This document shows positions 25,412 to 33,098 of a DNA stretch of 33,098 bases, piece by piece. Under the pieces are notes generated by a model. It was not told the DNA's origin, did not search any database, and saw nothing but the letters and a program-made list of their open reading frames with translations. This DNA comes from Acidobacteriota bacterium (GTDB lineage: Bacteria; Acidobacteriota; Terriglobia; Terriglobales; Acidobacteriaceae), in the NCBI GenBank assembly GCA_021846945.1, contig JAJZVZ010000039.1:1-33098 (forward strand), in the 5' to 3' direction. Both the position numbers and the translations under genes were made by a program. How positions within the stretch are numbered: position 1 is the first letter of the stretch; each line of letters begins with the position of its first letter.

Positions 25412-26389
25412 ATGTTGAAGTTATTCGGCGGTAATCGAGAACCGGAAGAATCTCCCGCGGAGGCCGAAGCGCCCAAGGCCGGGCTTTTCGAGCGCATGAA
25501 GCAGGCGGTCTCGCGCACTCGCGAGTCGCTTGCGACCAGGATCGAAGGAATTGCAGCTCTCACGCGCGAGGTGAACGAGCAGGATTTCGAAGACCTCGAA
25601 GCGGTGCTGCTCACCAGCGACCTGGGCGTGCAGACCACGAGCACGGTGCTGGAGGCGCTGCGCGACCGTGCGCGGCGCAAGGCCATCGAGGGCGGCGAGG
25701 AACTGCGTGCGCTCCTGAAAGAACAGTTGCAGGCGATCCTTTTGGCGCCGCAGCGCGCAATTCCCCGCCCCGACGCTCCGCCCAAGGTCACCTTCCTGGT
25801 CGGCGTAAACGGAACGGGCAAAACCACCAGCAGCGGCAAACTGGCCGCATGGAGCCGGGCGCAGGGGCGGTCGGTGCTGCTATGCGCGGCAGACACGTTT
25901 CGGGCGGCGGCCATCGAGCAACTCGAGGTTTGGGCAGGGCGCTCGGGCGTGGAGATGATCAAGACGCGGCACGGCGGCGACCCGGCAGCGGTGCTGTTCG
26001 ACGCCATCTCCGCGGCCAAAGCACGCGCCATTGACGAGTTGTATGTGGACACGGCGGGACGGCTGCACACCAAGACTGGCCTGATGGACGAGTTGGACAA
26101 GATGCGCCGAACGGCCGCGCGGCTGATTCCCGGCGCGCCGCATGAGGTGCTGCTGGTGATGGATGCGACCACCGGACAGAATGGATTGCAGCAGGCGCGG
26201 CTGTTTACCGAGTCCGCCGGCGTCACCGGCATCGTGCTCACCAAGTTGGATGGCACGGCCAAGGGCGGCATTGCGGTGGCGATTGCGCGCGAGCTGAATT
26301 TGCCGGTACGTTTTGTCGGCGTTGGCGAGCAAATGGCCGACCTGCTCGAGTTCTCGCCGGAAGCCTTTGTCGATTCGCTGCTGGAATAG
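25412..26389 (+). CDS. ftsY: signal recognition particle receptor FtsY
   Basis: 325 residues. FtsY docks the SRP-ribosome complex at the inner membrane; GTP hydrolysis with Ffh hands the nascent chain to SecYEG. Short acidic N-terminal region (about 1-25), then the N domain and the G domain: P-loop GVNGTGKTT (131-139), ADTFRAAAIEQL, DTAGR (213-217) and TKLDGTAKGG (277-286). The end GVGEQMADLLEFSPEAFVDSLLE is typical. It lacks a long acidic A domain, as in most non-enteric bacteria. ATG 25412 starts with the amphipathic MLKLFGG that helps membrane targeting. First gene of a plus-strand run leading to ribD. Ffh is encoded 3 kb away on the other strand. Confidence 0.97.
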   Translation: MLKLFGGNREPEESPAEAEAPKAGLFERMKQAVSRTRESLATRIEGIAALTREVNEQDFEDLEAVLLTSDLGVQTTSTVLEALRDRARRKAIEGGEELRALLKEQLQAILLAPQRAIPRPDAPPKVTFLVGVNGTGKTTSSGKLAAWSRAQGRSVLLCAADTFRAAAIEQLEVWAGRSGVEMIKTRHGGDPAAVLFDAISAAKARAIDELYVDTAGRLHTKTGLMDELDKMRRTAARLIPGAPHEVLLVMDATTGQNGLQQARLFTESAGVTGIVLTKLDGTAKGGIAVAIARELNLPVRFVGVGEQMADLLEFSPEAFVDSLLE

Positions 26390-26432
26390 GAGAATCGCAA
26401 ACGGCTTCTGGTGGAAAGGATCTTCGCGAGGA

Positions 26433-26606
26433 ATGAAGCTATCGACTCAGATCCTGATTGCCAATGCCATCCTACTCGCTGGCCTCGCCTACAAATTCTT
26501 TCGGGGAAGCCCCATCCTCCATCTGGTGGTGGGCGCGATTCCGCTGTTCGCGATGGTCAACCTGATCTTTTTCGTCCGCGGACAAAGAGCAAAGAAGGTG
26601 CAATGA
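26433..26606 (+). CDS. small two-helix membrane protein between ftsY and ribD
   Basis: 57 residues. Two hydrophobic helices, about 5-22 (TQILIANAILLAGLAYKF) and 27-47 (ILHLVVGAIPLFAMVNLIFF), then a basic end RGQRAKKVQ, so both termini probably face the cytosol. It begins 43 nt after ftsY with a close GAGG, and its TGA stop overlaps the ribD start (ATGA), so it is translationally coupled to ribD. I do not recognise the family. The coupling and the clean helices support a real gene. Confidence 0.65.
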   Translation: MKLSTQILIANAILLAGLAYKFFRGSPILHLVVGAIPLFAMVNLIFFVRGQRAKKVQ

Positions 26607-27742
26607 GCGTTTCCGAGCAGGACCGGTATTGGATGCAGCGCGCCCTTGAGCTTGCCCGCCGCGGCATCGGGGTCAGTTCGCCCAATCCGGCGGTAGGCTG
26701 TGTGATTCTGGACCGCGCGGGGCAGGTGGCTGGCGAAGGCTGGCACGAGTATGACCTGCTGGACCACGCCGAAGTGGTGGCGCTGCGCGAGGCCACGGCT
26801 CACGCCGGCGAGCGGCTGCGCGGCGGCACTGCCTATGTGACGCTGGAGCCCTGCAATCATACCGGGCGCACACCTCCATGCACTGCGGCGCTGACTGAGG
26901 CCGGGCTGAGCCGTGTTGTGGCCGCCACGATCGACCCGAATCCCCAAGTAGCCGGGCACGGAATGGAGGCATTGCGTGCCGCGGGCCTGGAAGTGGCCAT
27001 CGGTGCCTGTGAGAGCGAAGCGCGGCGGCTGAATGAAGGTTTTGCCCGCTGGAGCCAGCACAAGCACCCTCTAGTGCTGATGAAGGTGGCGATGTCACTG
27101 GATGGGCGGATTGCACCGCCGCCCGGCTACCACGCGCCTCGCCAAACCTATTGGATCACCAACGAAGCTTCGCGGGAAGCCGTGCAGCAACTGCGCTGGC
27201 AGGCGGATGCCACCATGGTAGGCATCGACACGGTGCTGGCCGACGATCCCATGCTGACCGACCGCAGTGGCTTGCGCCGCCGGCGGCCACTGCTGCGGAT
27301 TGTGCTGGACTCGGCGCTGCGCATGCCGCTGGATGCAAAGCTGGTGGAGAGCGCACGAAACGATGTGCTGGTGTTCAGCGTCTCAAACAATGAGGCCCGC
27401 GCCGCTGAACTACGGAACCGTGGGGTGCGCGTGGTAACGCTGCCGGCCGAGGCCGGACGCGTGCCGCTGGATAAGGTACTCGACAAGCTGGGCGAAGAAG
27501 GCATCCTGACGCTGCTGACCGAAACCGGCACGCGGCTGAATACCGCGCTGCTGGCCGGGGGCCTTGTAGACCGCATGCATCTGTTTGTGTCGCCGCAGAT
27601 TATGGGATCGGATGCAGTGCCGGCATTCCGCGGCGTGGCACAGTTTATTCAAATGGCGGATGTGGAAGTGGAACGCTACAAAAACGATCTGGGGCTGTGT
27701 TCGCTGCTCCGGGACCCGTGGCCGCCAACGCGAAAGCCGTGA
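26603..27742 (+). CDS. ribD: bifunctional riboflavin deaminase/reductase RibD
   Basis: 379 residues. The N-terminal deaminase removes the pyrimidine amino group and the C-terminal reductase reduces the ribose in riboflavin synthesis. Zinc site: H55 and E57 (DHAE), C84 and C93 (LEPCNHTGRTPPC). From about 150 the reductase domain shows LVLMKVAMSLDGRIA, ATMVGIDTVLADDPMLTDR and an NADPH-binding end with GTRLNTALLAGGLVDRM. ATG 26603 overlaps the stop of the small membrane gene by 3-4 nt; the frame is open upstream but in that other gene. Same-strand partner ribE lies 0.7 kb downstream; ribBA and ribH are not in the window. Confidence 0.97.
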   Translation: MSVSEQDRYWMQRALELARRGIGVSSPNPAVGCVILDRAGQVAGEGWHEYDLLDHAEVVALREATAHAGERLRGGTAYVTLEPCNHTGRTPPCTAALTEAGLSRVVAATIDPNPQVAGHGMEALRAAGLEVAIGACESEARRLNEGFARWSQHKHPLVLMKVAMSLDGRIAPPPGYHAPRQTYWITNEASREAVQQLRWQADATMVGIDTVLADDPMLTDRSGLRRRRPLLRIVLDSALRMPLDAKLVESARNDVLVFSVSNNEARAAELRNRGVRVVTLPAEAGRVPLDKVLDKLGEEGILTLLTETGTRLNTALLAGGLVDRMHLFVSPQIMGSDAVPAFRGVAQFIQMADVEVERYKNDLGLCSLLRDPWPPTRKP

Positions 27743-27843
27743 AACGGTCTTTGAGGTCGCGGCATCCAACAGAATAAGCCCTGATTTGGATCTGATCGGG
27801 GGTTGTCCTGCCGGTCATCATCTTGTTTCAAGAGGTAAGTTTC

Positions 27844-28356
27844 ATGGTTTCTTCTCCCGTCATTACGGCCGTTGTTTCCCTCGTGGGTCTGGCCGGCGTT
27901 CTCGTCTGGCGCGTCCGCGAAGGCCGCACCGCTGTAACCGCGAAAAAGATCCTGATGCCGCCGTTGGGCATGGCCACGGGGTTCTCGATGTTTTTCGTGC
28001 CGGCCTTCCGCGTGCCGTGGATGTGGGGTCTTATCGCGTTTCTGGTGGGCGCGATCGTATTGGCTTACCCGCTTTTGCTCACATCCAGCCTGCGGCGTGA
28101 GGGCGATGTGATCATGATGAAGCGCTCCGGGGCGTTCTTCGCGGTGGTCATTGTGCTGGCGCTGGTCCGCTATCTGGCGCGCGGCTACTTCGATGCGCTT
28201 CTCTCTCTGGAGCAGACCGGCGCGCTGTTCTATCTGCTGGCCTTCGGCATGATCGTGCGCTGGCGGGCAAAGCTGTACCTGCTCTATCGAGAGCTGACGG
28301 CGCCACCTGCACTGGCTCCGGAAGCGGCTGCGGAAGAAATGGCCGTCAGCGAGTAG
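27844..28356 (+). CDS. CcdC-family integral membrane protein
   Basis: 170 residues with about five membrane helices. It matches Bacillus CcdC (cytochrome c biogenesis locus) in its order of motifs: TAKKILMPPLGMATGFSMFFVPAFRVP, a helix, TSSLRREGDVIMMKRSGAFF, VRYLARGYFDALLSLEQTGALFYLLAFGMIVRWRAKLYLLYREL. The family role is not well defined; a part in thiol/haem handling is suggested only by the original operon in Bacillus. ATG 27844 has AGAGG about 8 nt upstream; a start at 27823 adds seven residues. It lies between ribD and ribE, 101 and 77 nt from its neighbours, without ccdA or thioredoxin genes close by. Confidence 0.85.
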   Translation: MVSSPVITAVVSLVGLAGVLVWRVREGRTAVTAKKILMPPLGMATGFSMFFVPAFRVPWMWGLIAFLVGAIVLAYPLLLTSSLRREGDVIMMKRSGAFFAVVIVLALVRYLARGYFDALLSLEQTGALFYLLAFGMIVRWRAKLYLLYRELTAPPALAPEAAAEEMAVSE

Positions 28357-28433
28357 CGGGATGAGCAATCTTAGGCATTTTGGCGTTTCCGGTCTCGGGA
28401 TTAGCTGAGTGCTTTGGCCATTACAATGAATCC

Positions 28434-29108
28434 ATGTTCACCGGCATCATTGAGCAAACCGGAACGCTGGTCAGCCTGACCAGCCGCGGCGGTGTTCGCC
28501 GTATCACCGTCGAAGCGCCGGGCATTGCGGGACGGCTGCGCGAGGGCGACTCGCTGGGCGTCTCCGGCGTCTGCCTGACGGCGCTCGACATCAACCCAAC
28601 TTTATTTCATGCCGACCTGGCCCAGGAGACGCTGGACCGGACCTCGCTTGGTTCGCTGGCGGCGGGCGCCAAAGTCAATCTGGAGTTGCCCACCGCCGCC
28701 GGCAGCCCGCTCGGCGGCCATGTTGTCCAGGGCCACGTGGACGGCTGCGGCGTGATGACGGCGCTCGACCCCGTGATTCCCGAAGCCAGCCCGCAGTTCA
28801 ACCGCGAAACGACCGATTGGACGCTGAAGGTGCGTGTTCCTGAGAACGTGCGGCAGTGGATGGTGCACAAAGGCTCGGTGGCGATTGAAGGCATCAGCCT
28901 GACGATCGCGGATTTCGACGGCGAGACAGTGACAATTGCGATTCTGCCGCTGACCTATTGGCGCACCAACCTTCACACACTCAAGCCGGGCGCACCGGTG
29001 AACGTGGAGGCCGACGTGCTTGTGAAGCTGGCGCATGCTCAAATGCTGGCCCGGAAGACGCCGGAGAGGGTGCTGACTGCCGAGTGGCTGGTGGCAAACG
29101 GGTACTGA
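28434..29108 (+). CDS. ribE: riboflavin synthase alpha chain
   Basis: 224 residues, normal length. Dismutates two lumazine molecules to riboflavin and the pyrimidine. The two-fold internal repeat is clear: MFTGIIEQTGTLVSL...EGDSLGVSGVCLT and, in the second half, GGHVVQGHVDGCG...KVRVPENVRQWMVHKGSVAIEGISLTIADF, then YWRTNLHTLKPGAPVNVEADVLVKLA. Start MFTGIIE is near-invariant in the family, so ATG 28434 is secure. It has no Shine-Dalgarno; TACAAT lies 6 nt before the ATG and suggests its own leaderless promoter even though it follows ribD and ccdC on the same strand. Confidence 0.97.
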   Translation: MFTGIIEQTGTLVSLTSRGGVRRITVEAPGIAGRLREGDSLGVSGVCLTALDINPTLFHADLAQETLDRTSLGSLAAGAKVNLELPTAAGSPLGGHVVQGHVDGCGVMTALDPVIPEASPQFNRETTDWTLKVRVPENVRQWMVHKGSVAIEGISLTIADFDGETVTIAILPLTYWRTNLHTLKPGAPVNVEADVLVKLAHAQMLARKTPERVLTAEWLVANGY

Positions 29109-29269
29109 TCTCTTAGCCGCCGACGAGCGCGCGGAGCGAGAGCGGCGGAACCGGGTCAGCCGGCACCATCCGCAGAGTAATTTGTAATCGAATCGAAAGC
29201 GGCGACCGGACAGCGCCATCCCTTGATTCGCTGGCCGGCCCTTGATCGGTTATTGCTTTCCGCGGAGAA

Positions 29270-30664
29270 TTATCGCCCAAACCGCTGTTTGGCGCCGAGG
29301 CCCATGCCGCTCAGACCGCCGCGCATCATCTGCCGCGCCAGGCCGCCCTTGCCCATCTGCTTGAACATTTTGTTCATCTGGGCGTACTGGCGCAGGAGCT
29401 GGTTCACGTCCTGCACTGTTGTCCCGGAGCCGGCGGCGATGCGCTTGCGGCGCGAGCCGGAGATGATCTCGTGATTGTGGCGCTCCCTGGGTGTCATCGA
29501 GTTGATGATCGCTTCGAGGCGCACAAACTGCTTCTCGTCCACGCCCTTGGATGCCTCTTGCAGGCCCGCGAACGGCCCCACCGACGGCATCATCTTCAAG
29601 ATCGACTCCATCGAGCCCAGCTTCTTGATCTGGCGCAACTGGTCGCGGAAATCCTCGAGAGTAAAGCCATCGCCGAGCAGCGCCTTTTTGGCCAGCTCCT
29701 CGCTCTTCCTGCGGTCCAGCTTTTCTTCGGCTTTCTCGATGAGTGAAAGCATGTCGCCCATGCCCAGGATGCGCCCGACGATGCGGTCGGGATGGAAGGG
29801 CTCAAAGGCGTCGGGCTTTTCGCCCACGCCGATGAACTTGATCGGCTGCCCGGTCACGTGGCGGATTGACAGCGCCGCGCCGCCTCTGGCATCGCCATCC
29901 ATCTTGGACAGCACGACGCCGGTCAGCCCCAGGCGCTTATGAAAATCCATCGCCGAGTTGACAGCATCCTGGCCGGTCATGGCGTCGGCCACGAAGAGGA
30001 TCTCCTGGGGATTGAGCAGCTTCTTGAGCTGTTCCATCTCGACCATCAACTCCTCGTCCACATGCAGGCGGCCGGCGGTGTCGACAATGAGCGTGTCGCA
30101 GCCCATGATGACGGCCTCGCGGCGGGCCTCCTTGGCCAGCCGCTCCACCAGCTTCGAACCTGCCGCCTCACCGTTCTGATTGCCTTCGTAGAGCCTGGCC
30201 TCCACGCTCTTTGCCACCACCTTGAGCTGCTCGCGCGCGGCGGGGCGGTAGACGTCCACAGAGACCAGCATGGGCCGGTGGCCACCCTTTTTGAGCCATG
30301 CCGCCAGCTTGCCGCTGGTGGTGGTCTTGCCGGAGCCCTGGAGTCCAGCCATCAGGATGACCGTAGGCGGTTGCGAAGCAAACTTGAAGCGCGCCGTGTC
30401 CTTGCCCAGCAGAGCGATCAGTTCATCGCGCACGATCTTCACCACTTGCTCGGAGGGCGAGAGCGCCGTCAACACCTCAGTGCCCACGGCCTTGGCGCGG
30501 ATGTGCTCGATCAGGTCGCGCACCACATTCAGGTTCACGTCCGCTTCGAGCATGGCCACGCGAATTTCGCGCATCGCCTCGCTGATGTTTTCTTCGGTCA
30601 GTGTTCCCTGGCCGCGCAGGTTCTTGAAGACGCGCTGAAGTTTGTCGGTAAGGTTCTCAAACAT
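29270..30664 (-). CDS. ffh: signal recognition particle protein Ffh (SRP54)
   Basis: 464 residues. Binds signal sequences at the ribosome with 4.5S RNA and meets FtsY at the membrane. N domain at the start (MFENLTDKLQRVFKNLRGQGTLTEENI); G domain with GLQGSGKTTTSGKLA, DVYRPAAREQL, DTAGRLHVDEELM and SKMDGDARGG; methionine-rich M domain from about 300 with SGSRRKRIAAGSGT (RNA contact) and QMNKMFKQMGKGGLARQMM. The C-terminal MGLGAKQRFGR is basic and short. Converges with ribE across 161 bp. The start region is standard; TAAACT lies about 12 nt before the ATG. No 4.5S RNA gene was seen in the window. Confidence 0.97.
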   Translation of the reverse strand: MFENLTDKLQRVFKNLRGQGTLTEENISEAMREIRVAMLEADVNLNVVRDLIEHIRAKAVGTEVLTALSPSEQVVKIVRDELIALLGKDTARFKFASQPPTVILMAGLQGSGKTTTSGKLAAWLKKGGHRPMLVSVDVYRPAAREQLKVVAKSVEARLYEGNQNGEAAGSKLVERLAKEARREAVIMGCDTLIVDTAGRLHVDEELMVEMEQLKKLLNPQEILFVADAMTGQDAVNSAMDFHKRLGLTGVVLSKMDGDARGGAALSIRHVTGQPIKFIGVGEKPDAFEPFHPDRIVGRILGMGDMLSLIEKAEEKLDRRKSEELAKKALLGDGFTLEDFRDQLRQIKKLGSMESILKMMPSVGPFAGLQEASKGVDEKQFVRLEAIINSMTPRERHNHEIISGSRRKRIAAGSGTTVQDVNQLLRQYAQMNKMFKQMGKGGLARQMMRGGLSGMGLGAKQRFGR

Positions 30665-30751
30665 AGGTCAACTTTAAGTTTACCTGAGGCGCACTCCGGG
30701 TGCGGTTCGCGGTCCATTGGGCCGCCAAACGCGATGTAAGAGCCGGCTGTT

Positions 30752-32158
30752 CTACTCTGCCGGCGCAACCAGGTATTGCTCCAGCTTCCCGTCCGGGTAG
30801 GTGTAGGTCGTCAGTGTCAGCCGCTTGTTTGGATACACGATCTGGAAGGCGCGGAAGGTCATGCCGCCTCGCTCCTCGGTGCCTGCCTGGCGAAAGATCA
30901 GCGGCTCGCCAAGCGGTCCCAGGCTGCTTTTGAAGTCGGAGATCGCTTGCGCGGTGAAGTAGTCGTTCAGGTTGGGCGCCAGCAGGCTGCGGTCGATGTG
31001 CCCGTGTTGCAGCCCGCGGTAGATGTCGAGGGCCTGCTGCTCGGCCGGGCTCAGGGGATAGCCGGCCACAACGGGAGCGGCGAGATGCGCAATCTCCGAG
31101 GCGGCTCCAACGGCATCCTGATTGGTCAGCACGGCCACCGCCGTTCCATCGTCAATCAGCACCTCATTGTCGGAGACGAACCCCGAAACCTCGCCTGAGT
31201 GCTCAATGGAGCGGTGCCCGTCGCGGTCGACGACTTCCACGCCCAGACCGTAGTGCGTGCCCTTGCCATCCTTCAGCTTGACCTCGGTAAACATCTCCTT
31301 GTCGCTCTCGGGCTTCAGAATGGTTTCATGCAACAGGCTCGCATCCCACAGCGCCAGGTCGTGCGCGGTCATGGCCAGCTCACCGGCCGCAAACATCCAG
31401 CCGCGTCCCGCCTGGGGCGCCGGGCGCAAGGGGCCAAGAGCGTGGCGATAGTAGCCCATGGGATCAGCCTTGGTGAGCTGATCCTCGTCTGAGTTCCAAA
31501 CCGACTTCATGCCCAGCGGCCGGAAGATGTGTTGACTCAGAAACTGCATCAGTGGCTCGCCGCTTACCGTTTCCACAATGCGCCCGGCAATCACGTAGTT
31601 GGTGTTGGAGTATTGCCACTTCGTCCCCGGCTCAAAGTCCAGCGGCTTCTTGCCCCAGATGTCCAGAATCTGCTGCGCGGTGGTAGGCTTCAGCATCGGC
31701 GTCATCACGTAGTCTTCAGGCCAATAGTCCTGGTAGCCGGAGGTATGCGAGAGCACCTCGCGTATGGTCACCTCGTTACCGCGGGTCAGGCCGGGCACAT
31801 ACTTGCCGACCGGATCATCAAGCGACAGCTTTCCCTCCTGCTGAAGCAACAGAATCGCCGCAGCGGTAAACTGCTTCGAGATCGACCCGATCGAATAGCG
31901 CATCCGGGGCATCGCAGCCATCGATGGCTGCAGACGCGCCTGGCCATAAGCGTGCGTGTAGACGAGCCTGCCATGCTGTACGACGGCGATCGAGGCCGAG
32001 GGCACGCCGGTCTGCGCGAGCACCTGTGTGGCGATACGGTCAATGCAGCCGGCGAGCGCCGGATCGATTGCATCCACGGCTTGCGTCCGCGCACCGACCG
32101 GCGGCAAGACAAGGAACAGGAAAGCTGCACATTTCAAAAGCCTTTCCGACTGCATCAT
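30752..32158 (-). CDS. secreted serine beta-lactamase-fold hydrolase (class C/esterase-like)
   Basis: 468 residues. Signal peptide MMQSERLLKCAAFLFLVLPPVGARTQA. Penicillin-binding/beta-lactamase motifs: nucleophile S92 and K95 in SISK, Y183 and N185 in YSNTNY, and HSG from H320 in place of the KTG triad. That set is typical of class C beta-lactamase-like proteins, D-aminopeptidases and esterases (for example EstB, LACTB). The C-terminal 100 residues (NLNDYFTAQAISDFKSSLGPLGEPLIFRQAG...TYTYPDGKLEQYLVAPAE) form a lipocalin-like extra domain seen in many environmental members. ATG 32158 is chosen because GGAGAGG precedes it; a start at 32254 adds 32 residues that disrupt the signal peptide. Substrate unknown; antibiotic resistance is not implied. 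Divergent from the carbonic anhydrase gene. Confidence 0.87.
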   Translation of the reverse strand: MMQSERLLKCAAFLFLVLPPVGARTQAVDAIDPALAGCIDRIATQVLAQTGVPSASIAVVQHGRLVYTHAYGQARLQPSMAAMPRMRYSIGSISKQFTAAAILLLQQEGKLSLDDPVGKYVPGLTRGNEVTIREVLSHTSGYQDYWPEDYVMTPMLKPTTAQQILDIWGKKPLDFEPGTKWQYSNTNYVIAGRIVETVSGEPLMQFLSQHIFRPLGMKSVWNSDEDQLTKADPMGYYRHALGPLRPAPQAGRGWMFAAGELAMTAHDLALWDASLLHETILKPESDKEMFTEVKLKDGKGTHYGLGVEVVDRDGHRSIEHSGEVSGFVSDNEVLIDDGTAVAVLTNQDAVGAASEIAHLAAPVVAGYPLSPAEQQALDIYRGLQHGHIDRSLLAPNLNDYFTAQAISDFKSSLGPLGEPLIFRQAGTEERGGMTFRAFQIVYPNKRLTLTTYTYPDGKLEQYLVAPAE

Positions 32159-32281
32159 AAAAATCCTCTCCAGAAAGCTGCCGCGAGCAGTTACCATGAT
32201 CTGGCACCAAAATATCAGCCAGTGCTTCGGCACGATTGCCCGGCACGTGTGCACATCACGCCGGATGCATTTGAGGTCTCA

Positions 32282-32908
32282 ATGGAACGATTGATCGAAG
32301 GATACAGGAAATTTCAGGCCGACGTGTTCCCTACTCGGCGCAGCCAGTACAAGTTGCTCGCGGATTCGCAGGCGCCGGAGTGGCTCTTCATCACCTGCTC
32401 GGATTCGCGGATCGTGCCAGACCTGATTCTCGGCACCGGTCCCGGCGATTTGTTCATTGCCCGCAACGCCGGCAACGTCGTGCCTATTGCCAGCGACGAT
32501 GTGGATGGCGTCACTGCCACGATCGAGTACGCCGTGGACGTCGTCAAAGTAAGGCACGTCATCCTCTGCGGCCACTCCGACTGCGGCGCCATGAAGGCCG
32601 CGCTCGACCGCACCGGCCTCGAAAACCTCCCCAAAGCGCGCCGCTGGCTCGATCACGTCCAGGCGGCCTTCAGCTATCGCCCTCCAGTAAACCCCGCCGA
32701 CGGCGCGGGCGCCGAACTAGCCTCACTCATCCGCGGCAATGTGATTGCCCAGTTGTTGAATCTGCACGCGCAGCCCGCGGTCATCAATGCAGTCAAAGAA
32801 GGCCGGCTCACTACTCACGGCTGGTACTACGACATCCTCAGCGGGCGCATCGAGCAGTACGACGAAGAGCTGCGCTGTTTTCGGCCGTTGCTCGCAGTGC
32901 AGGAATAA
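32282..32908 (+). CDS. beta-class carbonic anhydrase
   Basis: 208 residues, normal size. Interconverts CO2 and bicarbonate in the cytosol. Zinc ligands C39 (TCSDSR), H98 and C101 (CGHSDCGAMK) are all present, with the D41/R43 dyad that activates the site; GDLFIARNAGN and GATIEYAV-like strand (TATIEYAVDV) complete the fold. It matches the Can/CynT type. ATG 32282 has GAGGT 5 nt upstream; the frame is open far upstream but that is the shadow of the divergent hydrolase. It is probably a lone gene. A 7-bp hairpin (GGGGCAG/CTGCCCC, 32933-32955) after the stop lacks a T-run. Confidence 0.95.
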   Translation: MERLIEGYRKFQADVFPTRRSQYKLLADSQAPEWLFITCSDSRIVPDLILGTGPGDLFIARNAGNVVPIASDDVDGVTATIEYAVDVVKVRHVILCGHSDCGAMKAALDRTGLENLPKARRWLDHVQAAFSYRPPVNPADGAGAELASLIRGNVIAQLLNLHAQPAVINAVKEGRLTTHGWYYDILSGRIEQYDEELRCFRPLLAVQE

Positions 32909-33015
32909 TGGCAGCAGTTTCCCAATTTTCAAGGGGCAGGCGATGTCTCTGCCCCGTGCCCATCAGTCGATGGCTTGTTAATCAACGTAGATCCATGAAA
33001 TTCATCCGCTGATTT

Positions 33016-33098
33016 TTACGAGGCAGCCGCGAGTTCCTGCACATGCGCCATGCGCTGCGCGCCCTTGCGCGGGCCGCGCTTGCGGGCGCTCATGATCT
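33016..33098 (-). CDS. C-terminal end of an unidentified gene (cut by window edge)
   Basis: 27 codons ending in TAA (33016-33018): I-MSARKRGPRKGAQRMAHVQ-ELAAAS. The tail is very basic. It could be the C-terminus of a longer protein entering from the right, or a tiny ORF starting at ATG 33093. Too short to identify. Confidence 0.4.
   Translation of the reverse strand, partial: IMSARKRGPRKGAQRMAHVQELAAAS

Noticed and set aside
31529..32281. 251-codon N-terminal extension of the carbonic anhydrase
   Set aside because: It is the antisense shadow of the beta-lactamase-fold gene; the enzyme has normal length from ATG 32282 with a ribosome site.

Overview
The window looks like chromosomal DNA of an Acidobacteriota bacterium (class Terriglobia). 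It is GC-rich and gene-dense. The evidence for this placement is my recognition of several small lineage-typical proteins (two zinc ribbons at 4271 and 5790, a secreted protein at 14217), of the intergenic palindromic repeats, and of the overall style of the housekeeping genes; I could not run a database search.

Layout. 1-541 is the N-terminal part of ispG (isoprenoid synthesis, minus strand). 931-3709 holds an outer-membrane-type protein and an overlapping hemE-hemH pair (haem synthesis). 4271-6050 has two small zinc-ribbon proteins around a periplasmic YceI protein. 6159-8155 is an accessory patch: a PIN-domain toxin, an unusual long antitoxin candidate and a truncated FtsX permease, bounded by two identical 30-nt hairpin terminators. 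8232-10559 is groES-groEL with a CIRCE operator. 10709-15353 contains a repeat element, a secreted protein, a short-chain dehydrogenase, a CpsB-type phosphatase, purQ and a lineage-typical secreted protein. 15424-18812 is a sulfite/nitrite reductase plus a fused siroheme synthase, preceded by a leader with a Cys-rich mini-ORF and an intrinsic terminator. 18924-21469 holds a GH16 lipoprotein and a Tyr/Pro-rich secreted protein. 21695-25204 is metH. 25412-29108 runs ftsY, a small membrane protein, ribD, ccdC, ribE on the plus strand. 29270-32908 has ffh, a serine beta-lactamase-like hydrolase and a beta-carbonic anhydrase.

How it fits together. The reductase and CysG form one unit: CysG makes the sirohaem the reductase needs. 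The leader in front of them encodes MEMHSCCRCCFTHRVRS, with four Cys codons in five, followed by a 12-bp terminator hairpin and a U7 run that ends 16 nt before the reductase start codon. This is the architecture of cysteine-responsive transcription attenuation and is the most interesting signal in the window. FtsY and Ffh, the two SRP GTPases, lie about 3 kb apart on opposite strands around the riboflavin genes.

Other genome-level patterns: heptanucleotide micro-repeats sit at or beside gene ends (hemH, groEL, groES, the reductase) and before cpsB; several genes without a Shine-Dalgarno have a TANNNT box 6-9 nt before the start codon, suggesting leaderless transcripts.
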